From: Mycobacteriales bacterium
GTDB lineage: Bacteria; Actinomycetota; Actinomycetes; JAFAQI01; DASSKL01
Length of the DNA: 42,574 nt
Reading direction: 5' to 3'
NCBI GenBank assembly: GCA_035690485.1
Contig: DASSKL010000050.1
Location: 1 to 42,574, forward strand
In this document: piece by piece, positions 31,437-38,795 of the stretch
Position numbering within the stretch: position 1 is the stretch's first letter
Layout of the letters: every line of letters starts with the position of its first letter
Translations under genes and position numbers: made by a program
Notes under the pieces: model-generated
The model's database searches: none
What the model saw: only the letters and a program-made list of their open reading frames with translations
Told to the model about the DNA's origin: nothing

Positions 31437-32066
31437 ATGTTCGACCAGTTCACCCATCTCGTCGCCAACGCGTCCGCCTGGGCCTACGTGGTCGTGCTGC
31501 TCTTCGCGATCACCGACTCCGTGTTCCCGATCGTGCCGAGCGAGACAGCCGTGATCACGGCTGGAGTCGTCACGGCCGCCGGCGACCTGAACCTTGCCTT
31601 GGTCATCGCGGCAGCCGCCGTGGGCGCGTTCGTCGGCGACAACCTCGCCTACGCGATCGGCCACCGCTACGGCGACCGGGTGCAACGACGGTTCTTCTCC
31701 GGCGCGAAAGCGCAGCACCGGATCACCTGGGCCCGTGGCCAGCTCGACCAGCGCGGTGGGCAGCTCATCGCGGTGGCCCGCTTCATCCCCGGTGGGCGGA
31801 CCGCGGTGACGCTGACCGCCGGGCTCACCCACTTCCCGTGGCCGCGGTTCGCGGTGTACGACGCCGTCGCGGCGATCGTCTGGGCCGGCTACGGAGCGCT
31901 GCTCGGCTACTTCGGCGGGCGCGCCTTCGAGCACCAGGCGTGGAAAGGCCTGCTGCTCGCGCTCGGGATCGCGTTCGCCGTGACCGCGCTCACCGAGCTG
32001 ATCCGCTGGCTGCTACGCCGGCGAGTGCAGGGCATCGGCCGGAAGCGACCGACCGCCCGCACCTGA
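31437..32066 (+). CDS. DedA-family membrane protein
   Basis: A 209-residue DedA/SNARE-associated protein. Hydrophobic segments frame the conserved core F-P-I-V-P-S-E-T-A near residues 30-38, G-D-N-L-A-Y-A-I-G near 67-75 and the R-F-I-P-G-G-R-T motif at about 118-125. This family acts in membrane lipid homeostasis, and some members translocate undecaprenyl phosphate or phospholipids. The C-terminus is Arg-rich and cytosolic. The ATG at 31437 is chosen because the conserved protein begins there; the longer frame has no homologous content. It is divergent from the ABC exporter (136-base gap) and convergent with the cupin gene, with a hairpin between. Confidence 0.9.
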   Translation: MFDQFTHLVANASAWAYVVVLLFAITDSVFPIVPSETAVITAGVVTAAGDLNLALVIAAAAVGAFVGDNLAYAIGHRYGDRVQRRFFSGAKAQHRITWARGQLDQRGGQLIAVARFIPGGRTAVTLTAGLTHFPWPRFAVYDAVAAIVWAGYGALLGYFGGRAFEHQAWKGLLLALGIAFAVTALTELIRWLLRRRVQGIGRKRPTART

Positions 32067-32068
32067 GG

Positions 32069-32093
32069 GCCGGCGAGCAGAGGTGGTGCCGGC
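32069..32093. terminator. Hairpin between DedA and cupin genes
   Basis: GCCGGC at 32069-32074 and again at 32088-32093 are self-complementary and form a 6-bp stem with a 13-base loop in the 26-base gap between convergent stops; the last base touches the cupin stop codon. This suggests a shared terminator. No U tract is seen. Confidence 0.4.
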
Positions 32094-32455
32094 TACTTCT
32101 TGGCGTAGCCAGCCATCCCCTGCCAATCGATCATGACGACCGTTTCGTCGCCGATGACCCACCCGTCGTGGCCGGCCGGGATGCTCACGAAGTCACCCGG
32201 CCCGAACTCCATCTCCTCGCCATCGTCCAAACGCACACCCATACGTCCCGAGATCTGGTAGCCGACGTGCGCCACCTGGCAGCTCTCGGTCCCGGCGATC
32301 GGCCGCACGTGCTCGGACCACCGCCACCCGGGCCGGAACGTCGCACGGCCGACCGCGCCGTCTTCGACGTTCACCAGTTCGATGTGCCCCATTCCGCCTT
32401 CGACCTTGCGGACCTCGTCCGGCGCGTCGAAGTTCTTGCGCACGATGCGTCCCAT
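32093..32455 (-). CDS. Small cupin-domain protein
   Basis: A 120-residue single-domain cupin. The first motif region is G-W-R-W-S-E-H-V-R-P and the second is F-G-P-G-D-F-V-S-I-P-A-G-H-D-G-W, the usual G-(D/x)-x-x-x-(I/V)-P-x-G-x-x-H pattern with a retained His. The metal-binding set in motif 1 is only partly visible (H then E), so a catalytic role is uncertain and ligand binding or sensing is possible. GGGAGGGG precedes the ATG at good spacing. It follows the SRPBCC gene by 75 bases on the same strand and may belong to the ArsR/SRPBCC transcript. Confidence 0.85.
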   Translation of the reverse strand: MGRIVRKNFDAPDEVRKVEGGMGHIELVNVEDGAVGRATFRPGWRWSEHVRPIAGTESCQVAHVGYQISGRMGVRLDDGEEMEFGPGDFVSIPAGHDGWVIGDETVVMIDWQGMAGYAKK

Positions 32456-32530
32456 GGCGCCCCTCCCCGGGTCGATGCCGCGCTGAAGAAGCAACGGTAG
32501 GCCCGTCCGATCGGCTTGAACAGCCTGCAC

Positions 32531-33517
32531 TTAGCGCGCGAGAACGGTGCGTTCCAGGCGCGCGTAGCTGGCTTCCATCCCACCGACCATTCCGGTGCCC
32601 AGGACCTCGTCCCGGGTCTCGGCATCGGGGTAGGTGACCACCACCGTGACCAGGGTGCCGCCCTCGACGGGGATCAGCGTCATCTCGTTGACGGTGCCGG
32701 CGGCGTCGTCGGGGATGCCGTCGCCGTACATCCGCTCGGTGGTCACGGTGCGGTGCGGCGCCGCGAACTCGACCACCTCGCCGGTCGAGGCGAAGCTCCG
32801 GTCGCCGGTGTCCTCCCGCCACACGTAGCGGTAGGTGCCGCCGACCTCGGTCGCGACCTCGCAGACGGGCATCGACCAACCGTCCGGGCCCAGCAGCCAC
32901 CGCGAGACCAGGGCCGGGTCGTGGTAGGCGGCCCACACCTGCGCGACGGTGCCGCGGATGACCCGGCTGATCCGGACGGTCGTGTCACTGAGGACCCCGG
33001 CGGCTGCCGGCAGGTCCGCAGCGAAGCTGCGCAGATCGTCGAGCACCGCGTCGATCTGCCCCATGGCCTGGCGCATGCCCTCTTCCATGCCCATACTCAT
33101 CAGCTGCTCGAGCTCGTCGACGGACGTGAAGAACGTGGTGGTCGTCAACCGCGAGCCGGACGCTGTTGCCTCGAACGCGAACGTCATCCGCATGGTCGGC
33201 ATCTCGGTGTCGGGCGTGCCGTCGGGGCGGCAGAAGCCGTCGAGGACCTCGAACGAATGCGGCGCCTTGACGTCGAGGAACTCCCAGTAGCCACGGGACA
33301 CGTCGCCCTCCGGCCCGACCATGGCGTACGCCGACCGGCCACCCGGGAACATGTCGTGCCGGGTGAACGTCGCCGGATACGTCGGGGGCCCCCAGAACTT
33401 CTCGAGCTGCCGCGGGTCGGCGTAGGCGTCCCAGAGCCTTTGCAGCGGCGCCGCGAAGTCCGCGACGACCGTCATCGTGAGCGTTTCCGGGTCCTTGTGC
33501 ACCGAGGTGATCGGCAT
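32531..33517 (-). CDS. Tandem SRPBCC (AHSA1-like) protein
   Basis: A 328-residue protein made of two SRPBCC/AHSA1 domains, about 10-165 and 175-328. Each starts with the helix-grip pattern P-x-x-x-L-W-D-A-Y-A-D-P-x-x-L-x-x-F-W-G (first copy) or A-Q-V-W-A-A-Y-H-D-P-A-L-V-S-R-W-L-L-G-P (second copy). Each ends in a long helix (G-M-E-E-G-M-R-Q-A and G-M-V-G-G-M-E-A-S). The fold binds hydrophobic ligands; a molecular role is not known. Single-domain AHSA1 genes are commonly paired with an ArsR gene as here; a double-domain version is less usual. The ATG follows GGAGAGG. It lies 42 bases after the ArsR gene and is surely cotranscribed. Confidence 0.88.
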   Translation of the reverse strand: MPITSVHKDPETLTMTVVADFAAPLQRLWDAYADPRQLEKFWGPPTYPATFTRHDMFPGGRSAYAMVGPEGDVSRGYWEFLDVKAPHSFEVLDGFCRPDGTPDTEMPTMRMTFAFEATASGSRLTTTTFFTSVDELEQLMSMGMEEGMRQAMGQIDAVLDDLRSFAADLPAAAGVLSDTTVRISRVIRGTVAQVWAAYHDPALVSRWLLGPDGWSMPVCEVATEVGGTYRYVWREDTGDRSFASTGEVVEFAAPHRTVTTERMYGDGIPDDAAGTVNEMTLIPVEGGTLVTVVVTYPDAETRDEVLGTGMVGGMEASYARLERTVLAR

Positions 33518-33559
33518 GACACGGGTCCTCTCCTTGCCGGGCCGGCTCTCGCCGGTTGG

Positions 33560-33901
33560 TCAGTGGTCGTCGTGTTCGAGCAGTGCGTCGAGGCGGGAGA
33601 TGCGCGATCGCCAGAGCTGCTCGTAGGAGTCCAACAGCGCACGCGCCCGCTGGATCCCCGCCGGGTTGCCGCGGACCAGACGTTCTCGACCGTGCGCTGC
33701 CTTGGTTACGAGCCCCGCCCGTTCCAGCACCGCCACGTGCTTCTGCACCGCAGCGAAGGACACGTCGTAGTCCTGCGCCAGCTGCGACACGGAGTGCTCA
33801 CCGACCAGCGTGCGACGGACGATGTCGCGGCGGGTCGCATCGGCGAGGGCCCGGAAGATCCGGTCCACCTCGTCGTCGGTCAGATCATTTCCTACAACCA
33901 T
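33560..33901 (-). CDS. ArsR-family repressor paired with SRPBCC gene
   Basis: A 113-residue winged-helix regulator of the ArsR superfamily. R-A-L-A-D-A-T-R-R-D-I-V at about 17-28 is the family entry motif, the recognition helix is V-S-F-A-A-V-Q-K-H-V-A-V-L, and the wing is K-A-A-H-G-R-E-R-L-V. It contains no Cys, so it is not a thiol metal sensor; these AHSA1-partnered ArsR proteins have unknown effectors. The ATG lies inside an 18-bp palindrome and has no Shine-Dalgarno, but a near-consensus promoter stands 8 bases upstream, so the mRNA should be leaderless and self-repressed. Confidence 0.92.
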   Translation of the reverse strand: MVVGNDLTDDEVDRIFRALADATRRDIVRRTLVGEHSVSQLAQDYDVSFAAVQKHVAVLERAGLVTKAAHGRERLVRGNPAGIQRARALLDSYEQLWRSRISRLDALLEHDDH

Positions 33902-33938
33902 TTGGTTGTACGTTAGCGAGCAAGGTGCGTCGGGTCAA
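33893..33938 (-). promoter_or_regulatory. Leaderless ArsR promoter with palindrome over start codon
   Basis: On the minus strand, -35 TTGACC (33938-33933), a 17-base spacer and -10 TAACGT (33915-33910) precede the ATG at 33901 by 8 bases, so the transcript starts at or beside the ATG. A perfect palindrome TACAACCA-N2-TGGTTGTA (33893-33910) covers the transcription start and start codon and touches the -10. A bound dimer there would block initiation. The ArsR protein encoded here is the natural candidate. Confidence 0.75.
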
Positions 33939-33965
33939 TGCCCGCCGTGGCCGGGGGCAGGTTCA

Positions 33966-34367
33966 TCAGCCGGCGAGGAAGGACAGTCGCAACGTGCGCA
34001 CCGGGTTGTCGCCGTTGGGGTCGACGACGACCACGCTCTGCCAGGTGCCGAGCATGACCCGGCCGTCCACCACCGGCAGTGTCAAAGAAGGGGAGACGAA
34101 CGCGGGGAGGACGTGGTCGCGCCCGTGACCGGGCGACCCGTGACGGTGCCGATAGCGGCCATCCGCTGGAAGAAGACGAGCGACTGCGTCCTCGAGATCG
34201 CTCTCGCTACCCGACCCCGTCTCCATCAGCGCCAGCCCGGCGGTGGCGTGCGGCAGGAACACGTGAACGAGCCCGTCGCCCCCGCCCGCACAGAACTCGC
34301 GCACCAGACCGGTCACATCGTGTACGACGCGGGTGCCGGTCTCGATCCGCAGCTCAACCGTCTTCAT
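33966..34367 (-). CDS. YjbQ (UPF0047) family protein
   Basis: A 133-residue protein of the YjbQ/UPF0047 family. Conserved blocks are V-H-V-F-L-P-H-A-T-A-G-L at about 45-56, D-L-E-D-A-V-A-R-L-L-P and the C-terminal M-L-G-T-W-Q-S-V-V-V-V-D, with the conserved E and H residues of the trimeric fold. Members have weak thiamine-phosphate synthase activity in tests; the true role is unclear. The ATG at 34367 gives the family's usual length; a GTG at 34397 would add ten residues. It lies 61 bases after the MMPL gene on the same strand, possibly as the operon's tail. Confidence 0.88.
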   Translation of the reverse strand: MKTVELRIETGTRVVHDVTGLVREFCAGGGDGLVHVFLPHATAGLALMETGSGSESDLEDAVARLLPADGRYRHRHGSPGHGRDHVLPAFVSPSLTLPVVDGRVMLGTWQSVVVVDPNGDNPVRTLRLSFLAG

Positions 34368-34428
34368 GACCACATCTTCACCGGCGGTCGTCGACACCGA
34401 GACGGAAGCCTTCGGGACAGCAGCGCGG

Positions 34429-36630
34429 TCACTCCGTAGCCCGTCGGGTGACCTCCGGAGGTGTCGCGCCGTGGGCGAACCGGACGTTGGGCAGGACGCG
34501 ACGCAACCAGCTCGGGCCGGCCCAAGCCGCGCGGCCGGTCAAGCGCAACAGCACCGGCAGCAGGAGCAGGCGGATGAGCAACGCGTCGAGCAGGACCGCG
34601 ATGCCCAGAACGATGCCCATCTCCTTGGGTGGCAGCGGTCCGGACAGCGCGAAGGTGAAGAAGACCGCAACCATGACGCCGGCGGCGGCGAAGATGACCC
34701 GGCCCGAGTGCGCAACGCCGCTGATCATCGCGTCGCGGGCGTTACCGCGGCTGGCCTCCCAGTGTTCTTTTGCGCTGGACAGCAGAAACACGGTGTAGTC
34801 CATCGAAATCGCGAAGATCATGGCGAAGAAGAACACGGGCGCCCACGCGTCGAGAAAGTGCTGAGGTTCGAATCCGAACAGGCTCGCGCCGAGACCGTTC
34901 TGAAAGATCAGTCGGGCCACACCGAATGCGGCGCCAACCGCGAGCAGGTTGGTCACCACACCGAGCGCCGCGATGAGCGGCGCCTGCAGCGCGACGAGCA
35001 GCAGCAGGAACCCGAGGCCGAGCACGACGCCGATGACGAGCGGCGTGCGAGCGGAAAGCAGCTTCTCCAGGTCGTGGTTCTCCGCCGCAGCACCGCCCAC
35101 GAGCGCCCCGGGAGGCATCTGTGCGCGGAGCTCGTCGACGATGTGGCCGAGTGTCTTCGATGACGGGTCGACGGTCGGGATGGCTTGGATCATCTGCCAG
35201 CGTCCGTCGGCAGAGGGCATCGCCGGCGTCACCTGTGCGATGCCGGGCGAGTGGGTGAGTACCTGTGTCGTCCGGGCGGCTTCGGTTGTCGACGTGACGA
35301 CCTGCAGTGCGCCCGGGGCGCCGGGACCGAACGCGGACTGGACAAGGTTGTAGCCCACGCGGGCGGTGGCCGTGGTGGGGATGACCTTGATGCTGGGCAT
35401 GCCGGTCCGCAACCCGAGAATCGGCAACGCAAGGGCAAGAAGGGCGATCAGCGCTGCTGCGCCGTACACGACCGGTCGGCGCCACAGCCGTTCGGCCCAT
35501 GCCTGGAACCGGAGCGAGCGGTGTTCGCCGGTGTGCACCCACGGCAGCGCGACGCCATCGACGCGCGCACCGAGCTTCGCGAGGACCGCAGGCAGCAACG
35601 TCAGGGTCGCGGCGAGGACGAAGATGACGGCGAGCATGATGCCGAGAGCCATCGACCGGAACGCCGGTGACGGCACGAGCATGACCGCGGACAGGGAGAC
35701 GAGCACGGTCAGGCCGGAGAACAGCACGGCCTTGCCGGCGGTGTCCATCGTCTCGGCGACCGCGTGCCCCTCGTCCTCGTGTCGGCCGAACCGGGCGCCA
35801 CGGAAGCGGACGACGAGAAACAGGGCGTAGTCGATGCCGAGCGCGAGCGCGAACATCAGCGCGAAGTTCATCGCCCAGATCGAGATCGCGCCGATGTGCG
35901 TACCGAGCCACAGCGAGCCGGCAGCCGCCATCAATCCGATGATGGTCAACATCAGCGGCAAGCCGGCGGCGACGAGCGATCCGAACGCGACGACAAGGAT
36001 CGCCATCGTGACCGGCCAGCTGAACAGCTCCGAGCGCATCATCGCGGTGTGGTTGGCGGCGTTGAAGTCGCTCCACAGTCCGGACGAGCCGGTGAGCGCG
36101 ACGGTCGTGCCGTTGCCGGACAAGTGCGTCAGCGGCCCCTTGAGCGCGTCGGCGGCGCGGACCATCGCGTTGGTGTCGCCGGCTGCACCGGCCTGGATGA
36201 CGGCGGTGTGCCCGTCCCGGCTGACCGAGACACCGGCAGTCGGGGGTACGACGCGGCTGATGCGGTCGTCCGTGCGCAGCAGCTGCTCGGCGCGGGTGAT
36301 GACGGCCTGGACCGTCGGGTCGTGAATGGTGTGGCGGTTGGAGTGGACGACGACCTGCAGGGCGGCGCTGGACAGGCCGGCGAACTGCTTGTCGATGAGC
36401 TGACGGGCGGCAACCGACTGCGACCCGGAGGCCTCCCACCCGGCGCCGGCGAGCGCATGCTGCGCCTTCGGTGCGAAGAAACCGAGGCCGAGCGCGACGA
36501 CGACCCAGGCGAGCAGGACCGCGCGGAAGTGCCTGGCGGTCCAGAAGCCAAGCCGGCCCAACGGCCCGTACGACGCCTCGTCGACTGCGGCTGTGGCTGC
36601 TGGGCGGGCAACTGCAGGTTGTGCGGTCAC
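34429..36630 (-). CDS. MMPL/RND-family membrane exporter
   Basis: A 733-residue transporter with about twelve membrane helices in two blocks: helix 1 (about 30-50), then five helices near 185-340, and the same pattern in the second half. The proton-relay type motif A-L-G-I-D-Y-A-L-F-L-V-V-R-F-R is in the first block and A-I-S-M-D-Y-T-V-F-L-L in the second, as in MMPL proteins that export lipids or drugs. External loops (about 55-180 and 400-540) have no Cys. The GTG at 36630 overlaps the stop of the 47-residue membrane protein gene by four bases; the open frame upstream runs through the ArsR gene in another register. It is regulated by that ArsR gene by position. Confidence 0.9.
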   Translation of the reverse strand: MTAQPAVARPAATAAVDEASYGPLGRLGFWTARHFRAVLLAWVVVALGLGFFAPKAQHALAGAGWEASGSQSVAARQLIDKQFAGLSSAALQVVVHSNRHTIHDPTVQAVITRAEQLLRTDDRISRVVPPTAGVSVSRDGHTAVIQAGAAGDTNAMVRAADALKGPLTHLSGNGTTVALTGSSGLWSDFNAANHTAMMRSELFSWPVTMAILVVAFGSLVAAGLPLMLTIIGLMAAAGSLWLGTHIGAISIWAMNFALMFALALGIDYALFLVVRFRGARFGRHEDEGHAVAETMDTAGKAVLFSGLTVLVSLSAVMLVPSPAFRSMALGIMLAVIFVLAATLTLLPAVLAKLGARVDGVALPWVHTGEHRSLRFQAWAERLWRRPVVYGAAALIALLALALPILGLRTGMPSIKVIPTTATARVGYNLVQSAFGPGAPGALQVVTSTTEAARTTQVLTHSPGIAQVTPAMPSADGRWQMIQAIPTVDPSSKTLGHIVDELRAQMPPGALVGGAAAENHDLEKLLSARTPLVIGVVLGLGFLLLLVALQAPLIAALGVVTNLLAVGAAFGVARLIFQNGLGASLFGFEPQHFLDAWAPVFFFAMIFAISMDYTVFLLSSAKEHWEASRGNARDAMISGVAHSGRVIFAAAGVMVAVFFTFALSGPLPPKEMGIVLGIAVLLDALLIRLLLLPVLLRLTGRAAWAGPSWLRRVLPNVRFAHGATPPEVTRRATE

Positions 36631-36770
36631 CGCTGGCGCCTCGGCGCGACTCCGGCGCGGCGCAGCACCAGGAACAAGCGACTGACGGTCATGGTCAGCA
36701 TCACGCTGAGCGCGACCATCGTTCCGGCGGGTGCGAAAAGCACTCGCTCCAGTGGCCAGCGACCGGTCAT
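36627..36770 (-). CDS. 47-residue single-helix membrane protein
   Basis: A small frame locked into the operon by 4-base overlaps on both sides (ATGA with the ArsR gene, GTGA with the MMPL gene). It reads M-T-G-R-W-P-L-E-R-V-L-F-A-P-A-G-T, then a hydrophobic stretch and an Arg-rich tail (R-R-A-G-V-A-P-R-R-Q-R). The W-x-L-E-R-x-(L/V)-F-x-x-A-G-T start resembles the YgaP-type DUF2892 membrane segment, but the second half is shortened. It may be an accessory or regulatory subunit of the exporter. GAGGGAG lies upstream of the ATG. Confidence 0.65.
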   Translation of the reverse strand: MTGRWPLERVLFAPAGTMVALSVMLTMTVSRLFLVLRRAGVAPRRQR

Positions 36771-37108
36771 GCGTTTGCTCCCTCGATCGCCGCGGCGAGC
36801 CGGCCGATGTCGCGTTGCACCACGCCGCAGACCTGCTCGCAGATGGCGACCACCGACGCGTCGGTGATCCGGTAGTAGGCGAACGTGCCGTCCTTGCGCC
36901 GGCCGACGATCCCAACCCGCGCCAGGACACCGAGGTGCTTGGACACGTTCTGCTGCGAGGTGCCGACGTGCTCCGCGAGCTCCTGCACCGACGCCTCGCC
37001 GTCCCGCAGGCGCTCGAGCAGGCGGATGCGGGTGGGGTCTCCGATGGTGCGGAACCGTTCGGCGATCAGCTCGACCAGGGGGTCCGGGAGCGGATGGGGC
37101 ATCGACAT
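36767..37108 (-). CDS. ArsR-family regulator with C-x3-C
   Basis: A 113-residue winged-helix ArsR-type repressor. The family entry R-T-I-G-D-P-T-R-I-R-L-L is at 20-31, the recognition helix T-S-Q-Q-N-V-S-K-H-L-G-V-L at 50-62 and the wing at 70-80 (R-R-K-D-G-T-F-A-Y-Y-R-I). Two Cys, C90 and C94, lie one helical turn apart in the C-terminal helix (A-I-C-E-Q-V-C-G) and could bind a metal or act as a thiol switch. The gene heads an operon with a small membrane protein and an MMPL exporter. No Shine-Dalgarno precedes the ATG; the promoter geometry indicates a leaderless mRNA. Release of repression by metal, oxidant or sulfur species is an inference. Confidence 0.92.
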   Translation of the reverse strand: MSMPHPLPDPLVELIAERFRTIGDPTRIRLLERLRDGEASVQELAEHVGTSQQNVSKHLGVLARVGIVGRRKDGTFAYYRITDASVVAICEQVCGVVQRDIGRLAAAIEGANA

Positions 37109-37145
37109 AGTTGCTTATGTAACTGTGTAGTTGTGTAGTTGTCAA
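37105..37145 (-). promoter_or_regulatory. Leaderless ArsR/MMPL promoter with repeats
   Basis: On the minus strand a consensus -35 TTGACA (37145-37140), an 18-base spacer and -10 TACATA (37121-37116) stand 7 bases before the ATG at 37108. On the plus strand, two tandem GTGTAGTT octamers (37125-37132, 37133-37140) fill the spacer, and a dyad ACATA-N6-TATGT (37105-37120) runs from the -10 into the start codon. Both are candidate operators of the encoded ArsR protein. The local AT-richness stands out against the surrounding sequence. Confidence 0.7.
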
Positions 37146-37244
37146 ATGGGCGGTTGGTCGAGGCTCCGAACCGGCCGGCTGGGAAGGAGAAGACGCGCCG
37201 TCCGCGAACTAGAGAGCAGCTGACGCTGCCCCAGGGGAGGACTC

Positions 37245-38666
37245 GTGTTGCGCAGGACCGCTGTCGCTTTGGCCTGCGCCGTGTCATTAGCCGTCGCTGT
37301 GACGCCGGCGCTCGCCGGTGGCGCCGCGCCGGATCCGATCGACTGCGTCGGTCCGGCGGGTGATCCGGCACCCGGCACAGCGGCGTGGCACCAGCGCGAC
37401 TTGGCCAACGTCTGGTGCGCTACGCAGCGAGAGCAGGACGAGCTGGACAGCCCGGCGTTCGCGTCGGCGTTCGCCCGCCAGACGCCGGGCATCTACGCGA
37501 CTCAGCTCGGAGAGCAGCTCCAGGAGCCGACCCGACCGCGACTGACGCTGGGGCAGCTGGTCGCCGGCGGGACGACTGCTGATCCTTTCCGCACGCTGTC
37601 GCGCTGGCAGGACGACCTGCATCGGGGTCGGGTGTTCCCAGTGCAGTTCACCGCGAGCGATGGCGCGCTGCTGCACGGACACGTCTTCCTCCCGTCAGGC
37701 GGCAACGGTCCCTACCCGTCGATCGTGATCACGACCGGGTCCATCCAGGGCTACCAGCAGATGTACTGGTGGGCAGCCGAAGGACTCGCCGAGGCCGGCT
37801 ACCTGGTGCTCACCTTCGACGTGCAGGGCCAGGGCGCCTCGGAGACCTTCGCCCATCCGTGCAGCGCGACGGCATGCCCAGGGGTGCCGTTCCAGCAGGA
37901 CTACAACTTCGTGCAGGGCACCCGCGACGCATTGAACTACCTGTTCTCGAGCCCGTCCGCGCCGACCAAGAACGGTGACGTCAACCCGTTCTGGGCATCG
38001 GTGGACCGAAAGCACGTGGGCCTGGCGGGTCATTCGCTCGGCGCCACCGCGGTCAGCGTGGTGGGCCAGGAAGACCGACGCGTCTCGGCCATCGTCGCGT
38101 GGGACAACCTCGCGACCCCGCCCAAGGGGACAGCGCTGCGCACACCCGCGATGGGCATCAACTCCGAGTACTTCTTCAACCCGCAGCCCATGCAGGCAGC
38201 CCCCGATCCGCATGCGGACGACGCAGCGTTCCGACAGCTGCGGGCTGCGGGTGTCGACACCATGCAGGTCGCGCTGCGCGGATCGACTCATCTGGAGTAC
38301 TCCTACGTTCCCTACATCCTTCCGGCGAGCCGGCTCGGCGAACGCGTCGCCTTCTACTACACGCTCGCCTGGTTCGACCGCTACCTGCGCGGCGACCGTT
38401 CGGCGACCGAGCGACTCACGGCCACAAGGTTCGACAAGTCATCCGATGTGCACTCCATCGGCGCCGGCCCCTTCGACCCGCAGCAGGCCGCTGCCGCGGG
38501 CAACGTCGAGGCCGGCAACACGCCGCCCACGATCAACGGCATGCCGGTCGCCGATCGCCTGTCCTTCTACTACCTGTCGGGCTACTCGCTCGAGCACGGC
38601 CGCCTGGCCTGTCAGGACCTACGCCATGGCTGCCACGGCAGCGCGGGAGGCACCAGCGCGCCGTGA
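37245..38666 (+). CDS. Exported alpha/beta-hydrolase
   Basis: A 473-residue exported protein. The signal peptide spans about 1-25 (ending T-P-A-L-A-G-G). Two N-terminal Cys (34 and 58) could form a disulfide. The hydrolase core has the nucleophile S264 in L-A-G-H-S-L-G-A, a preceding V-L-T-F-D-V-Q-G-Q-G-A-S strand-loop and a likely catalytic His in G-S-T-H-L-E-Y. Substrates could be esters, lipids or amides. GGGGAGGA precedes the GTG. It is divergent from the ArsR operon across 136 bases, so the operator region at 37105-37145 might also affect it. Hairpins follow the stop. Confidence 0.88.
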   Translation: MLRRTAVALACAVSLAVAVTPALAGGAAPDPIDCVGPAGDPAPGTAAWHQRDLANVWCATQREQDELDSPAFASAFARQTPGIYATQLGEQLQEPTRPRLTLGQLVAGGTTADPFRTLSRWQDDLHRGRVFPVQFTASDGALLHGHVFLPSGGNGPYPSIVITTGSIQGYQQMYWWAAEGLAEAGYLVLTFDVQGQGASETFAHPCSATACPGVPFQQDYNFVQGTRDALNYLFSSPSAPTKNGDVNPFWASVDRKHVGLAGHSLGATAVSVVGQEDRRVSAIVAWDNLATPPKGTALRTPAMGINSEYFFNPQPMQAAPDPHADDAAFRQLRAAGVDTMQVALRGSTHLEYSYVPYILPASRLGERVAFYYTLAWFDRYLRGDRSATERLTATRFDKSSDVHSIGAGPFDPQQAAAAGNVEAGNTPPTINGMPVADRLSFYYLSGYSLEHGRLACQDLRHGCHGSAGGTSAP

Positions 38667-38668
38667 CA

Positions 38669-38747
38669 GTAGCCCGGCAGCTACGGCGGGTCTGCGCCAG
38701 CTGACTACCGCGTCACCCGCCCAGTCCGAAGTCGCCGCCCGGCGGCG
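38669..38747. terminator. Two hairpins in the convergent gap
   Basis: GTAGC (38669-38673) pairs with GCTAC (38680-38684) around a 6-base loop, 2 bases after the hydrolase stop. CGCCGC (38733-38738) pairs with GCGGCG (38742-38747) around 3 bases, downstream of the opposing helicase gene. Each could terminate one of the convergent transcripts. No U tracts are seen. Confidence 0.45.
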
Positions 38748-38795
38748 TCCAGCCCGCGTTCCTGCGTCGAGCAGCCGAGCGCACACTGGCACGAG

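Noticed and set aside
34429-36930. Long frame extending 100 codons upstream of the MMPL start
   Set aside because: The extra region lies over the ArsR and small membrane genes in another register, is Arg/Ser-rich and has no ribosome site; the GTG at 36630 overlapping the previous stop explains the start.
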